From Falsiroseomonas algicola (GTDB taxonomy: Bacteria > Pseudomonadota > Alphaproteobacteria > Acetobacterales > Acetobacteraceae), in contig NZ_JAAIKB010000021.1 of the NCBI RefSeq assembly GCF_011040385.1, positions 1 to 64,000 of the forward strand: DNA of 64,000 bases, written 5' to 3'. Shown one piece after another: positions 45,840 through 54,860 of the stretch. Each line of letters begins with the position of its first letter. Position 1 is the first letter of the stretch. A program made the position numbers and the translations under genes. The notes below the pieces were generated by a model that was given only the letters and a program-made list of their open reading frames with translations, ran no database searches and was not told where the DNA came from.

Positions 45840-47230
45840 CCGAGCTTCTCCTGCCATTCCCGCGCCATGCGCGCGACATTCGCCGGCGCCGTGCCGCCGT
45901 AGCTGGTCCGCGACGCGACCGAGGCCTGGACCGTCAGAACGTCGAACACCCCCTGGTGGATGCGGGGCTCGACGAATTGCATGTCCTCGAGCGTGAGGCC
46001 CGCGAGGTCAACGCCCTTCTGTTCCGCCAGCGCGACCAGGCGGCCCGTGACGTGGTGGGCGTCGCGGAAGGGGAAGCGGAGCTCCCGCACCAGCCAGTCC
46101 GCCAGATCCGTCGCGGTGGAGAAGCCGGCGCCCGCGGCCTCCGCCAGGCGTTCCACCTGGGGCTGCATGTCGCGCACCATGCCGCCGATGGCGGCGAGGC
46201 CGAGGGTCAGGCTCTCCGCGGCGTCGAAGATGCCTTCCTTGTCCTCCTGCATGTCCTTGAAATAGGTCAGCGCCAGGCCCTTCATCACGGTCAGCAGCCC
46301 GACCAGCGAGCCAGTGATGCGCCCGGTCTTGCCGCGCACCAGCTCCGCCGCATCCGGGTTGCGCTTCTGCGGCATGATGGAGCTGCCGGTGGTGAAGGCG
46401 TCCGACAGCTTGATGAAGCCGAAATAGGGGTTGGTCCAGATCACGATCTCCTCCGCCAGGCGGGAGAGATGCGTGGCGCACATGGCGCAGGCGAAGAGGA
46501 ACTCGGCGGCGAAGTCGCGCGACGCCACGCTGTCCAGGCTGTTGCGCGTGGGGCCATCGAAGCCGAGCGCCTTCGCCGTCATGTGCCGGTCGATCGGGAA
46601 GCCGGTGCCGCAGAGGGCCGCGGCGCCGAGGGGGCTTTCATTCAGCCGCTTGCGGCAATCGGCGAGGCGGCCGCGGTCCCGCGACAGCATCTCCACATAG
46701 GCCAGCAGGTGGTGGCCGAAGGTGGTGGGCTGGGCGGGCTGGAGGTGGGTGAAGCCGGGCATCACCGTGCCGGCATGCTCCGCGGCCCGCGCCACCATCT
46801 CCCGCATCACGGCGGCGATCTGGGCGTCCAGCCCATCGATCGCGTCGCGCACCCAGAGGCGGACATCGAGCGCCACCTGGTCGTTCCGGCTGCGGCCGGT
46901 GTGGAGGCGCTTGCCGGCCTCCCCGATCCGCTCCGTCAGCCTTGCCTCGATGTTCATGTGTATGTCTTCGAGGGATTCGCTGAAGGGGAAGCGCCCTTCC
47001 TCGATGTCCTTCCCGATGGCGGCCAGGCCTTCGCGGATGGCGGCCTCGTCCTCCGCGCTGATGATCCCCACATGGGCCAGCATCTTCGCGTGGGCGAGGC
47101 TGCCCGAAATGTCCTGCCGCCACATCTTGCGATCGAAGCCGATGCTGGCATTGATCTCCCGCATGATGGCAGAGGGGCCCTCGGCGTAGCGGCCACCCCA
47201 GAGATCATTGCTGGCACGCGGTTCGGTCAC
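45836..47230 (-). CDS. argH: Argininosuccinate lyase
   Basis: Final step of arginine synthesis: argininosuccinate to arginine and fumarate. 464 residues, normal length. Motifs: [24 protein letters not shown] at the N-terminus, HTGRSRNDQ, and the fumarase-superfamily signature [12 protein letters not shown]. The start is probably GTG at 47230, since the family N-terminus begins right there; an ATG lies further up in frame but overlaps the divergent tlpA-like gene. Followed by the overlapping lptM-like gene. Confidence 0.95.
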   Translation of the reverse strand: MTEPRASNDLWGGRYAEGPSAIMREINASIGFDRKMWRQDISGSLAHAKMLAHVGIISAEDEAAIREGLAAIGKDIEEGRFPFSESLEDIHMNIEARLTERIGEAGKRLHTGRSRNDQVALDVRLWVRDAIDGLDAQIAAVMREMVARAAEHAGTVMPGFTHLQPAQPTTFGHHLLAYVEMLSRDRGRLADCRKRLNESPLGAAALCGTGFPIDRHMTAKALGFDGPTRNSLDSVASRDFAAEFLFACAMCATHLSRLAEEIVIWTNPYFGFIKLSDAFTTGSSIMPQKRNPDAAELVRGKTGRITGSLVGLLTVMKGLALTYFKDMQEDKEGIFDAAESLTLGLAAIGGMVRDMQPQVERLAEAAGAGFSTATDLADWLVRELRFPFRDAHHVTGRLVALAEQKGVDLAGLTLEDMQFVEPRIHQGVFDVLTVQASVASRTSYGGTAPANVARMAREWQEKLG

Positions 47231-47246
47231 GGAGGAGTCTCTTTCG

Positions 47247-47858
47247 GTGCGAAGGTTTTCGAGGGATCGCCGGGCCATCCTGGCCGGGGTGCCGACCCTA
47301 CTCGCGGCAGGGCTGGCGCGCCAAGCGGGCGCGGCGCCTTCCCTAACACCGGTCGCGGGCGGGGACCATGGCCTGTCCCGGCTGCGGGAGACGCCGGAAG
47401 GCCGCCCCCTGCCCGAAGGCCTGACCTTCACCGATGCCGAGGGCCGCGTGACGGGCTTCGACGCCTTCCGGGGCAAGGGCCTCGTGGTGAATTTCTGGGC
47501 CACCTGGTGCCCGCCCTGCGTGGCGGAGATGCCGGCGCTGGACCGCCTCCACGCCATGGTCGCCCGGGACGGGATCGAGGTGCTGGCCCTGTCCAACGAT
47601 CGCGGCGGGCGGGCGCAGGTGGAGCCCTTCTACCAGCGCACGGGGCTCCGGCACCTCGGCATCTGGCTCGACCCCCGCGGCGCCACGGGGCGCGCGCTGG
47701 AGGTGCGGGTGCTGCCCACCACCCTGATCCTCGACCGGCGGGGGCTGGAGGTGGGGCGCCTGACGGGCGAGGCCGCCTGGGACCAGCCCGAGGTGGTCGC
47801 CGTGATCCGCCGCCTGACCCGCACGCCGGCCGCCGCGCCGGCCACCATCCGCAGCTAG
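47247..47858 (+). CDS. TlpA-like thioredoxin-fold protein
   Basis: Thiol-disulfide oxidoreductase of 203 residues, exported. An N-terminal twin-arginine-like leader ([25 protein letters not shown]) is followed by the TlpA fold, with the active site [16 protein letters not shown] and the cis-proline region [15 protein letters not shown] 47247 is supported by GGAGGAG at 47231-47237; the start is only 16 bases from the divergent argH start. Likely role in reducing periplasmic disulfides. The tlpA/argH divergence is conserved in alphaproteobacteria. Confidence 0.9.
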   Translation: MRRFSRDRRAILAGVPTLLAAGLARQAGAAPSLTPVAGGDHGLSRLRETPEGRPLPEGLTFTDAEGRVTGFDAFRGKGLVVNFWATWCPPCVAEMPALDRLHAMVARDGIEVLALSNDRGGRAQVEPFYQRTGLRHLGIWLDPRGATGRALEVRVLPTTLILDRRGLEVGRLTGEAAWDQPEVVAVIRRLTRTPAAAPATIRS

Positions 47859-47872
47859 AGAACGGAACGACC

Positions 47873-49129
47873 ATGCCTGACGACGCAGCCCACCCGACCC
47901 TGTTTGAGACGCGGCTCGACAAGCTGGCGGCGCTGGCCGTGCGGGTCGGCCTCAATCTGCGGCCGGGCCAGGAAGTGGTGATGACGGCGCCGGTGGAGGC
48001 GCTGCCCCTGGTCCGCCGCATCGCGGCCCATGCCTACCAGGCCGGCGCCACGCTGGTGACGCCGCTGATCGGCGATGACGAGGTGGCGCTGGCCCGCTAC
48101 CGCCACGCAGCCGACGACGCCTTCGACACGGCGCCCGGCTGGCTGTTCGAGGGCATGGCGGCGGCCTTCCGCGGCGGCGCGGCGCGGCTGGCGGTGGTGG
48201 GCGAGGACCCGACCCTGCTGGCGGGGCAGGACCCGGCCAAGGTGGCCCGCGCCAACCGGGCACGGAGCATCGCCTATCGCCCGGCGCTGGAACTCATCAC
48301 CAGCTTCGCCATCAACTGGAACCTGGTCCCGGCCTCCACCCCCGGCTGGGCGCGGGAGGTCTTCCCGGGCCTGCCGGAACATGAGGCGGTGGCGAAGCTC
48401 TGGGACGCCATCTTCATGGCCTGCCGGGTGGACCAGGACGACCCGGTGGCGGGCTGGGCGGCGCACAACGCGACGCTGCACGCCCGCACGGCCTTCCTGA
48501 ACGGGAAAGACTACGCCGAGCTGCGCTACCGCGGGCCTGGCACGGACCTGGTGATCGGGCTGGCGGACGGGCACCTCTGGGCCGGGGGCGCGGAGCCCGC
48601 CAAGAACGGGATCGTCTGCAACCCCAACATCCCGACCGAGGAAGTCTTCACCACGCCGCACAAGCTGCGCGTGGAAGGCACCGTGCGATCGACCAAGCCA
48701 CTCGCCTACCAGGGCACGCTGATCGACGAGATCCAGGTGCGCTTCGAAGGCGGCCGCATCGTCGAAGCCCACGCGGCGAAAGGCGAGAACGTGCTGCACA
48801 AGGTGCTGGAGACGGATGAAGGCGCCCCGCGCCTCGGCGAAGTGGCGCTGGTGCCGCATTCCTCGCCCATCAGCGCATCCGGCCTGCTGTTCCGCAACAC
48901 GCTGTTCGACGAGAACGCCGCGAGCCATATCGCCCTCGGCCAGGCCTATACGACCTGCCTGCGGGACAGCGCAGGGGTGCCGATGGAGGTGCTGGCCGAG
49001 CGGGGGGCCAACGCGTCGCTGATCCATATCGACTGGATGATCGGGAGCGGCGAGATCGACATCGACGGGGTGACGAAGACGGGAGGCGTGGAACCGCTGA
49101 TGCGGAAGGGGGAGTTTGTGGGGGCGTAG
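47873..49129 (+). CDS. M29-family aminopeptidase
   Basis: Cytoplasmic thermophilic-aminopeptidase-like metallopeptidase, 418 residues. Family features: AALAVRVGLNLRPGQEVVMTAPVEALPLVRRI, then NIPTEEVFTTPH (metal ligand Glu and His region) and ASHIALGQAYTTCLRD at the C-terminus, followed by HIDWMIGSGEIDIDG. ATG 47873, 14 bases after the tlpA-like gene. Releases N-terminal residues of peptides. Ends just before a paired-hairpin element and the low-GC island. Confidence 0.93.
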   Translation: MPDDAAHPTLFETRLDKLAALAVRVGLNLRPGQEVVMTAPVEALPLVRRIAAHAYQAGATLVTPLIGDDEVALARYRHAADDAFDTAPGWLFEGMAAAFRGGAARLAVVGEDPTLLAGQDPAKVARANRARSIAYRPALELITSFAINWNLVPASTPGWAREVFPGLPEHEAVAKLWDAIFMACRVDQDDPVAGWAAHNATLHARTAFLNGKDYAELRYRGPGTDLVIGLADGHLWAGGAEPAKNGIVCNPNIPTEEVFTTPHKLRVEGTVRSTKPLAYQGTLIDEIQVRFEGGRIVEAHAAKGENVLHKVLETDEGAPRLGEVALVPHSSPISASGLLFRNTLFDENAASHIALGQAYTTCLRDSAGVPMEVLAERGANASLIHIDWMIGSGEIDIDGVTKTGGVEPLMRKGEFVGA

Positions 49130-49132
49130 TGC

Positions 49133-49194
49133 ATGGGGAGGGCGCTGCCCTCCCCATACCCCTCCCGCCAGGGCCGAACCGGCCCTGGACCGTC
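49133..49194. repeat. Paired-hairpin intergenic element, copy 2 (inverted)
   Basis: ATGGGGAGGGC (49133-49143), GCT, GCCCTCCCCAT (49147-49157) is an 11-bp stem. CCAGGGCC (49168-49175), GAACC, GGCCCTGG (49181-49188) follows, then ACCGTC. On the minus strand this has the same order, linker and GACGGTCCAGG lead as the copy at 24095-24154, with different stem bases that still pair. Starting four bases after the aminopeptidase stop, it probably also serves as terminator. Confidence 0.7.
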
Positions 49195-49884
49195 TCTAAG
49201 GGGTTGAGAAGATGGGATACTACGGGTTTAGAAATTTTAGAATCGGGTGGGAATCGTTTGGTGCCAGGGGGTTAGGAGCCGAAACGTAAGGGGCGTTTAG
49301 CCGATTTAGGGCGTTTAGCACCGAATCAGCGGGGTGCTTTTGGACAAAAGGGCAGCCTGATTCGCGGGTTCAAGGAGCGGCCTCGGGCTGGGTGGCGCGA
49401 GGCATATGTTCCTATAACGCGAGACGGAACGCCGAGTCTAGTGGAATAGGGCAGTTACCATGGGTTATCATGGCTGCGTTTTGATTTCGGGAATAGAAAC
49501 AAAAGATAGGTAAAGCGCAAGGCAGCGCGGCGCGAATGCAGTCCGGAATACCAATCAAGAGAGCAATCTTGGCCCACATCGGTCATCGTGGGCGGTGGAA
49601 CCAGGAAGGAATCACACAGGCTGGCATAGAGGCGGTTGGGCGCCTAGGAAACCCGCACAGGCTCGGCCGTTCGGGCAGCGGACCCATGGCAGAAGCGAGC
49701 GATATGGTGTCAGACATGGCCAACGCCGAAGGTTGACAGTGCGCAACGCGCAGAAGGCTAAGGCGACGCTACAGTACAACCATCATACGCAAACTGTTCA
49801 TAGCGAAATGAATGTCGTTGCATCAAATAACCGAGCGAGGTATCCTCAGCGTACAACCCACAAGCAGCAAAAAGCAGCGAATTC
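49195..49884. other. Non-coding, AT-richer stretch in front of the OLD gene
   Basis: About 690 bases without a convincing gene. It contains GGGCGTTTAG twice (49291-49300 and 49309-49318), the second inside the 25-base repeat described separately. Base composition falls from GC-rich to mixed, then AT-rich towards 49885. Short open frames here (for example 49536-49736) have no recognisable domains or ribosome sites. No tRNA, integrase or transposase was recognised. Confidence 0.5.
49300..49324. repeat. 25-base dispersed repeat, copy 2
   Basis: Matches 22448-22472 at 23 of 25 positions by eye, core GGGCGTTTAGCACCGA. Both copies lie within about 150 bases of a paired-hairpin element. Confidence 0.55.
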
Positions 49885-51753
49885 ATGCAAATTAAAGCCG
49901 CCAAAATAAAAACATTTCGCACAATCAAGGATGAAATCGAGATCCCCATCGCGAACGGCGTAACAATAGTCGGCGCAAATAATACCGGGAAGACGAATTT
50001 GCTTAGAGGTATTAGATTATTTTTTACCGGCCATGAGAATGAATTGGGCTACTCACGCCATCATGATCTCAGCTTTGACCAAGCACCCGCGCAAACAAAT
50101 ATATCGATGACATTCTCACTCAGCGATGACGTTGCCGATCAAGAAATTATTGCCAATTTGAGCAACGTTAGACGGCTCCTGGGAGTTGTCCCCAGCGATA
50201 AATCTGACAATTCAGAGCTAACAGTATACTTGACGTTCTCCTTGAATTCCAAGCCAAGCTATCGTGTATACCCAAATCTTAGACGACCAAACGCTCCCAA
50301 TACGAAGGTCCAATATTCTCGCCTCGAAAAAAAACTTGTTGAAAGTATTCTTGATTCGTTTTCCGTTCATTATATTCCGTCAGAAAAAAGCACGACCCAG
50401 TTATACCAGGAACTTGTTACGCCGTTCTTGAAAAGGCAGCTTTTCATATCGATCCAGCCGCACCTCCACGAAATGAAGAATGCTATGAGAAACGCAGCGG
50501 CCGCCTTAGACAAGGCGCTGCAGGACTCCGGACTAAGTGGGCTTTCTTGCGATTTTTCAGTACCGGAACACCCGGATCGATTTTTCCGTGAGGTGGATTT
50601 TTCCATCAAGGATCCCAATTTGACAGGCATCGCTTCGAAGGGCATGGGTATCCAATCTACTGCCCTCCTTGCAGCCTTCAGCTGGATCACCGAAGAAGAA
50701 AAAAAGAGTGGAAAAAATGTGCTGTGGCTACTCGAAGAGCCAGAAGCATATCTGCACCCTCAACTCGCAACACAATGCCGAAATTTGATTCAAAATATTT
50801 CAACAAATTCCCAAATTGTAACCACAACGCATTCGCTTAGCTTTGTTCCGGACGATCCAAAACGAATAATTGGCACCGAGCTTGCAAGCGGCTGGACGGT
50901 ACCGAAATATTTTAAGACGTACATTGAAGCAACGAGTGCGATCAGACAATCTCTTGGAGTAAGATTCAGTGATTTTTACAACCTCGACCGCTTCAACATT
51001 TTTGTAGAAGGGGAAACGGACCGAGATTATCTCGACTATATGTTAAAGCGCATTTCCCAAAATACCGACGCCGCTTCAAATTTCCCGCTGCTTTGCTCTA
51101 AGCGGTTAGCAATACTAGATTTTGGCGGTGTGCGAGGGATTGAAGGGTTTCTCAGGGCTACGTACCAAATGATTCGCGCAGAGCGCGCTTGCGTCGCTAT
51201 GCTTGATGGGGATGCCGCTGGCGACAAATGCCGTAGAGATCTGCAAGGATTCTTTGGCGAGAAGAAGATTCCATTTGAAGCAAACGATCATTTTATTGTC
51301 GTCCGAGATCGATTCGCGATAGAGGGACTGTTCCCCGACGAGTGGATTTTAACGACGCATGCAACGCACCGGCAATGGTTTGAGGATTTCTCGGTGGATA
51401 GCGCCGGCGCCTTACAGCCCTTTTCTATCCACAAGAATAGCAAAAAATCTTTTGCATCGGCGATGTTTGCCAGGGCGGATCGAGAGCCGAATCAAGATTG
51501 GATGGACCGCTGGATCAGCCTTTTTAAAGCCCTCGAAAAGGGTCTCAGCCGACAGTCCGAGAGACTCTACAATGAAGTTGACAGTCAACCGCAGACCGAC
51601 AAGCTCGAGCAGGCTTCAGCCGCGGACAACACCACAACTGGGGCACTCAAAAAAAATGGCCCACCAAAGCTGTTAGTCAAACTCCGAAAACTATCAAAAA
51701 ATTCAGTGCCAACGCCGACGGCAGAGAGCGACCAGAAAGGAAAAGCGGAATAG
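49885..51753 (+). CDS. OLD-family ATP-dependent endonuclease (AAA ATPase + TOPRIM)
   Basis: Protein of 622 residues, clearly AT-richer than every neighbour, with many codons (TTA, AAA, ATA) they rarely use; this points to transfer. Residues 1-330 form an SMC/ABC-like ATPase: Walker A GANNTGKTNLL near 31-41, signature-like SKGMGIQSTALL, Walker B LWLLEEPEAYLHP, H-loop TTTHS. Residues about 370-520 form a TOPRIM nuclease: FVEGETDRDYL (Glu) and AMLDGDAAGDKCRRDL (Asp-x-Asp). The C-terminal tail is Asn/Lys-rich. OLD nucleases act in phage defence, alone (class 1) or with a helicase (class 2, Gabija). No GajB-like helicase, reverse transcriptase or other partner is adjacent. No strong ribosome site precedes ATG 49885. 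Confidence 0.88.
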   Translation: MQIKAAKIKTFRTIKDEIEIPIANGVTIVGANNTGKTNLLRGIRLFFTGHENELGYSRHHDLSFDQAPAQTNISMTFSLSDDVADQEIIANLSNVRRLLGVVPSDKSDNSELTVYLTFSLNSKPSYRVYPNLRRPNAPNTKVQYSRLEKKLVESILDSFSVHYIPSEKSTTQLYQELVTPFLKRQLFISIQPHLHEMKNAMRNAAAALDKALQDSGLSGLSCDFSVPEHPDRFFREVDFSIKDPNLTGIASKGMGIQSTALLAAFSWITEEEKKSGKNVLWLLEEPEAYLHPQLATQCRNLIQNISTNSQIVTTTHSLSFVPDDPKRIIGTELASGWTVPKYFKTYIEATSAIRQSLGVRFSDFYNLDRFNIFVEGETDRDYLDYMLKRISQNTDAASNFPLLCSKRLAILDFGGVRGIEGFLRATYQMIRAERACVAMLDGDAAGDKCRRDLQGFFGEKKIPFEANDHFIVVRDRFAIEGLFPDEWILTTHATHRQWFEDFSVDSAGALQPFSIHKNSKKSFASAMFARADREPNQDWMDRWISLFKALEKGLSRQSERLYNEVDSQPQTDKLEQASAADNTTTGALKKNGPPKLLVKLRKLSKNSVPTPTAESDQKGKAE

Positions 51754-51796
51754 TCATATCAATGCCAAAACCCAATGCAAACGCACATCGTTGAGT

Positions 51797-51825
51797 GGTG
51801 GGCGGCGCGAAAAGGGTCGCCCACC
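51797..51825 (+). terminator. Terminator-like hairpin after the OLD gene
   Basis: GGTGGGCG (51797-51804), 13-base loop, CGCCCACC (51818-51825), then CTAAAA. Located 43 bases past the stop, before the convergent GMC gene. The long loop and lack of a T-run make it moderate. The rest of 51754-51922 holds no gene. Confidence 0.45.
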
Positions 51826-51922
51826 CTAAAATACTCATTGGGATTGCGCGGAATCGCACTTATCGCGCTCCAAGCCGAATTTGAAGCAAACCATTGGAAA
51901 GGCTTTGATCTCCAATAACTCG

Positions 51923-53506
51923 TTATCCCCGCATAAACCCCGCACACCGCTCCCCCACCATCAGCGCCGCCGGCTGGATGTTCGGCGAGGGAATCAGCGG
52001 GAAGGCGCTCGCATCGGCCACGCGCAGCCCGTCCACACCCCGCACGCGCAGTTCCGGGTCCAGCACGGCGCGGTCGTCGCTGCCGATGCGGGCGGTGCCG
52101 CAGGGGTGGAAGACGGTGCTGGCGGTGTCGCGGATGCTCTGGGCGTACGCCTCGTCGGAGGCCGCCCCGGCGCCGGGGCGCAGTTCCTCCTCGATCAAGC
52201 CGCGCAGGGGGCCAACTGACGCGATCCGACGGCACAGGGCGGCGGCGCCGAGCATGATCCGCCAGTCATTGGGGTGGTCCAGGTAGTTGGCGTGGATGAT
52301 CGGGTGGTCGGCGGGGTCGGGGCTGCGGAGCCGCAGGGTGCCGCGGCTGTCGGGGCGGCAGGGGCCGTAGTTCAGCATCACGCCGGGGTGGCTGTGCAGG
52401 CCCTTCGAATAGTCGAAGGTGGAGAAGTTGACGAAGAGGAGTTGCGCCTCCGCTTCCTCCGCGCCGGGGGTGATGCGGGCGAAGGCCGTGGCCTCCCCGG
52501 CGCCGATGGTCAGGGGGCCGGCCTGGCGCAGCAGCCAGTCCAGGCCCATCGCGGCCTTCCTGATGTTGCTTTGCAGGATCTCGTTCAGCGTGCCGCAGGG
52601 CTTCGTGCGGAAGATGAACTTCGCGATCAAATGGTCCTGCAGGTTGCGGCCGACATCGGGGCTGTGGGCGACCACGGGGATGCCCATGGCCTGCAGGGCG
52701 GCGCCGTCGCCGATGCCCGACAGCATCAGCAGTTTCGGCGTCTCGATCGCGCCCGCCGAAACCACGATGGATCGGGTGGCGTTGAAGCGGCCTTGCGCGG
52801 TCTCCACGGCGACGGCCCTGCCCTGTTCGAAGACCAGGCGGTGGGCCTGGATGCCGGTGCGGACTTCCAGGTTGGGGCGCGCCATGGCGGGGCGGAGGTA
52901 GGTGCGGGCGGAGGAGGATCGCCAGCGGCCATCGACGTTGAGCTGGATGGGCGCCGCGCCTTCGATGCTGCCGCCGGCGTTGACGTCGCCGAGGCGCGGA
53001 AGCCCGGCCTCGATGCAGCTCTCGATGAAGGCGCGGGGGGCCTCGGCCAGGCGGCGGGGCTCGCCCACCTGGATGGGGCCGGTGGTGCCGCGGGCCTCGC
53101 TGGGCGGGCCGAGCCAGGTTTCCATGCGGCGGAAGAAGGGCGCGACCTCCTCGTAGGACCAGCCGCGCGCGCCGGCCTGGGCCCAGCGGTCGTAGTCATG
53201 CGGGCTGCCGCGCAGGAAGACCAGGCCGTTGACGGAGCCGGAGCCGCCGAGGACGCGGCCGCGGGGCCAGTGGATCTGGCGGTTGCCGAGCTGGGGCTCG
53301 GGCTCCGTCATGAAACGCGGGTCGTAGCGGCCGGTGCCGTAGAGCTTGCCGTAGCCCAGCGGCAGGCGGATCCAGGGGTCCTTGTCCGGCGGCCCGGCCT
53401 CAAGGAGGAGGACGCGACATGAGGAATCTTCCGAGAGGCGGGCGGCGACGACGCAGCCGGCGGAGCCGCCGCCGATGACGATGACGTCGGCTGTAGTGTT
53501 GCTCAC
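51923..53506 (-). CDS. GMC-family FAD oxidoreductase (choline dehydrogenase-like)
   Basis: Flavoprotein of 527 residues. The N-terminal FAD motif is DVIVIGGGSAGCVVAARLSE, then GSGSVNGLVFLRGSPHDYDRW, and the C-terminal catalytic histidine lies in FHPCGTARIG, with VADASAFPLIPSPNIQPAALMVGER closing the FAD site. GTG 53506 overlaps the stop of the Bug gene (GTGA), which argues for co-transcription; a much longer frame upstream is antisense noise. Oxidises an alcohol of unknown identity. Confidence 0.92.
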   Translation of the reverse strand: MSNTTADVIVIGGGSAGCVVAARLSEDSSCRVLLLEAGPPDKDPWIRLPLGYGKLYGTGRYDPRFMTEPEPQLGNRQIHWPRGRVLGGSGSVNGLVFLRGSPHDYDRWAQAGARGWSYEEVAPFFRRMETWLGPPSEARGTTGPIQVGEPRRLAEAPRAFIESCIEAGLPRLGDVNAGGSIEGAAPIQLNVDGRWRSSSARTYLRPAMARPNLEVRTGIQAHRLVFEQGRAVAVETAQGRFNATRSIVVSAGAIETPKLLMLSGIGDGAALQAMGIPVVAHSPDVGRNLQDHLIAKFIFRTKPCGTLNEILQSNIRKAAMGLDWLLRQAGPLTIGAGEATAFARITPGAEEAEAQLLFVNFSTFDYSKGLHSHPGVMLNYGPCRPDSRGTLRLRSPDPADHPIIHANYLDHPNDWRIMLGAAALCRRIASVGPLRGLIEEELRPGAGAASDEAYAQSIRDTASTVFHPCGTARIGSDDRAVLDPELRVRGVDGLRVADASAFPLIPSPNIQPAALMVGERCAGFMRG

Positions 53507-54486
53507 GGTTCCAGCTTCACGCCGGTGCGGGCCACCACCTGGCCGAATTTCGCGAGTTCGGCGCGGAAGAAGGCCTCGGCATCGGTCGGCGCGTTGGGGC
53601 GGGTCCAGGGATTCACCCCGGCGACGAGGAGGCGTTCGCGCAGTTGCGGTTCCGCGATGGCGGTGCGGATGGCGCGGTTGAGGGTCTCGACCACGGCGGG
53701 CGGCATGCCCTTGGGGCCGATGACGGCGAACCAGTTCTCCAGGTCGAAGCCCGGCAGCGCGGATTCGGCGAGCGTCGGGATGTCGGGGAAGGAGGGGAAG
53801 CGCTCGAGGCCCGTGACGGCGATGCCGCGCACGCGGCCGTCCCGCACCTGGCCGGCGGCGGAGGCGAGGACGGCGACGCCCCACTGCGTCTCGCCCCGGG
53901 CGATGCTCTCCACCATCAGGCCGCCGGAGCGGTAGGGCACATGGGGGAAGCGGCCGGGCATGTTGAGGACGGCGGCGACCATCTCGGCCGAGAGATGGGG
54001 CATGGAGGCGACGCCGGAGGAGGCGAAGGGCAGGTTCTCGCCGCCTTCGCGGAGGCGCGCGATGGCGTCCTGGGGGGTGCGGGCGGGGAAGGATGGCGGG
54101 GCGACGACGATCATCGGGCCGGTGCCGACGACGGCGATATGGGTGAAGTCGCCGATCGGGTCGTAGCGCGTGCCGCCCTGCACGGCATTGGGGGCGAGGG
54201 CATGGGAGGAGGCCTCCACCAGCATCAGCAGGTGCCCGTCCGGCGTCTGGCGGCGGAGCCAGTCACTGGCGATGAGGCCGGCGGCGCCGGGGCGGTTCTC
54301 CACCACGACGCGGCCATTCGGGCCGAGGGCGGGGCCGAGGCGGTCGGCCAGGAGGCGGGAGGTGACGTCGGTGGAGCCGCCGGGGGCGAAGCCGACCGCG
54401 AGGGTGATGGTGCGGTCGGGATAGGCGAGCGCGGGGGTGGCGAGCGCGGCGGCGACCGTCAGGCCGAGCAGGGTGCGGCGGAGCAT
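53503..54486 (-). CDS. Bug-family (TctC-like) periplasmic solute receptor
   Basis: Receptor of 327 residues. Signal peptide MLRRTLLGLTVAAALATPALA, then YPDRTITLAVGFAPGGSTDV and VVENRPGAAGLIAS. ATG 54486. Overlaps the GMC oxidoreductase gene by four bases, so the imported ligand may be related to the substrate of that enzyme. Third Bug gene of the window without TctAB. Confidence 0.92.
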   Translation of the reverse strand: MLRRTLLGLTVAAALATPALAYPDRTITLAVGFAPGGSTDVTSRLLADRLGPALGPNGRVVVENRPGAAGLIASDWLRRQTPDGHLLMLVEASSHALAPNAVQGGTRYDPIGDFTHIAVVGTGPMIVVAPPSFPARTPQDAIARLREGGENLPFASSGVASMPHLSAEMVAAVLNMPGRFPHVPYRSGGLMVESIARGETQWGVAVLASAAGQVRDGRVRGIAVTGLERFPSFPDIPTLAESALPGFDLENWFAVIGPKGMPPAVVETLNRAIRTAIAEPQLRERLLVAGVNPWTRPNAPTDAEAFFRAELAKFGQVVARTGVKLEP

Positions 54487-54546
54487 GGTGCGGGTCCTCC
54501 CATTCGTTGCGGGGAGGGTCGCGCGCCACGGACGGGCGCGCAAGGC

Positions 54547-54726
54547 TCAGCGGCGGATGGGGACGCGTTCGGCGGTCATCCAGTCGGGCCAGCCGACGAA
54601 CTTCTCGATGGCGACGAGGGCCAGGCAGATCGCGATGGTGGCGAGGATGATCTTGATGCGGGTCGGGGATGGAGGGTGGCGGAACCACTGGGCGAGGCGG
54701 ATGAGCAGGCGGGTGAGCGGGTCCAT
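54547..54726 (-). CDS. Small single-helix membrane protein
   Basis: Frame of 59 residues: a polar/basic N-terminus with QWFRHPPSPTR, one transmembrane helix (IKIILATIAICLALVAIEKF) and VGWPDWMTAERVPIRR. Similar short proteins with a VGWPxW motif after a single helix seem familiar in alphaproteobacteria, but no function is known. Located 60 bases upstream of the Bug gene on the same strand. Confidence 0.6.
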   Translation of the reverse strand: MDPLTRLLIRLAQWFRHPPSPTRIKIILATIAICLALVAIEKFVGWPDWMTAERVPIRR

Positions 54727-54860
54727 GGGGCGTTTATGCCTCGGCGTGAGGCGCGGGGACAGCGATCGCGCAGGCGTGACGGGACCGTTGCGCGGGCCGA
54801 CGCATCGCAACCCTCGGTCGTGGATTTCTCTCTTGGGTTGTGGAAACGGAGGGATGATCC

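Noticed and set aside
45956-49129. 1057-codon frame reading through argH antisense and tlpA into the aminopeptidase
   Set aside because: The aminopeptidase start at 47873 has the correct family N-terminus; the upstream part is antisense to argH.
49670-49740. A short stretch reading AADPWQKRAIWCQTW, faintly like the C-terminal end of a site-specific integrase
   Set aside because: Only about 15 residues, no catalytic Arg/His/Tyr context and stops on both sides; too weak to call an integrase remnant.
49536-49909. Short open frames (66 and 104 codons) in front of the OLD gene as a possible partner protein
   Set aside because: No domain, no ribosome site and no conserved look; one overlaps the OLD start in another frame.
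49885-51753. Complete Gabija system
   Set aside because: The nuclease has the GajA-like layout, but no UvrD-like GajB helicase follows; the next gene is a GMC oxidoreductase on the other strand.
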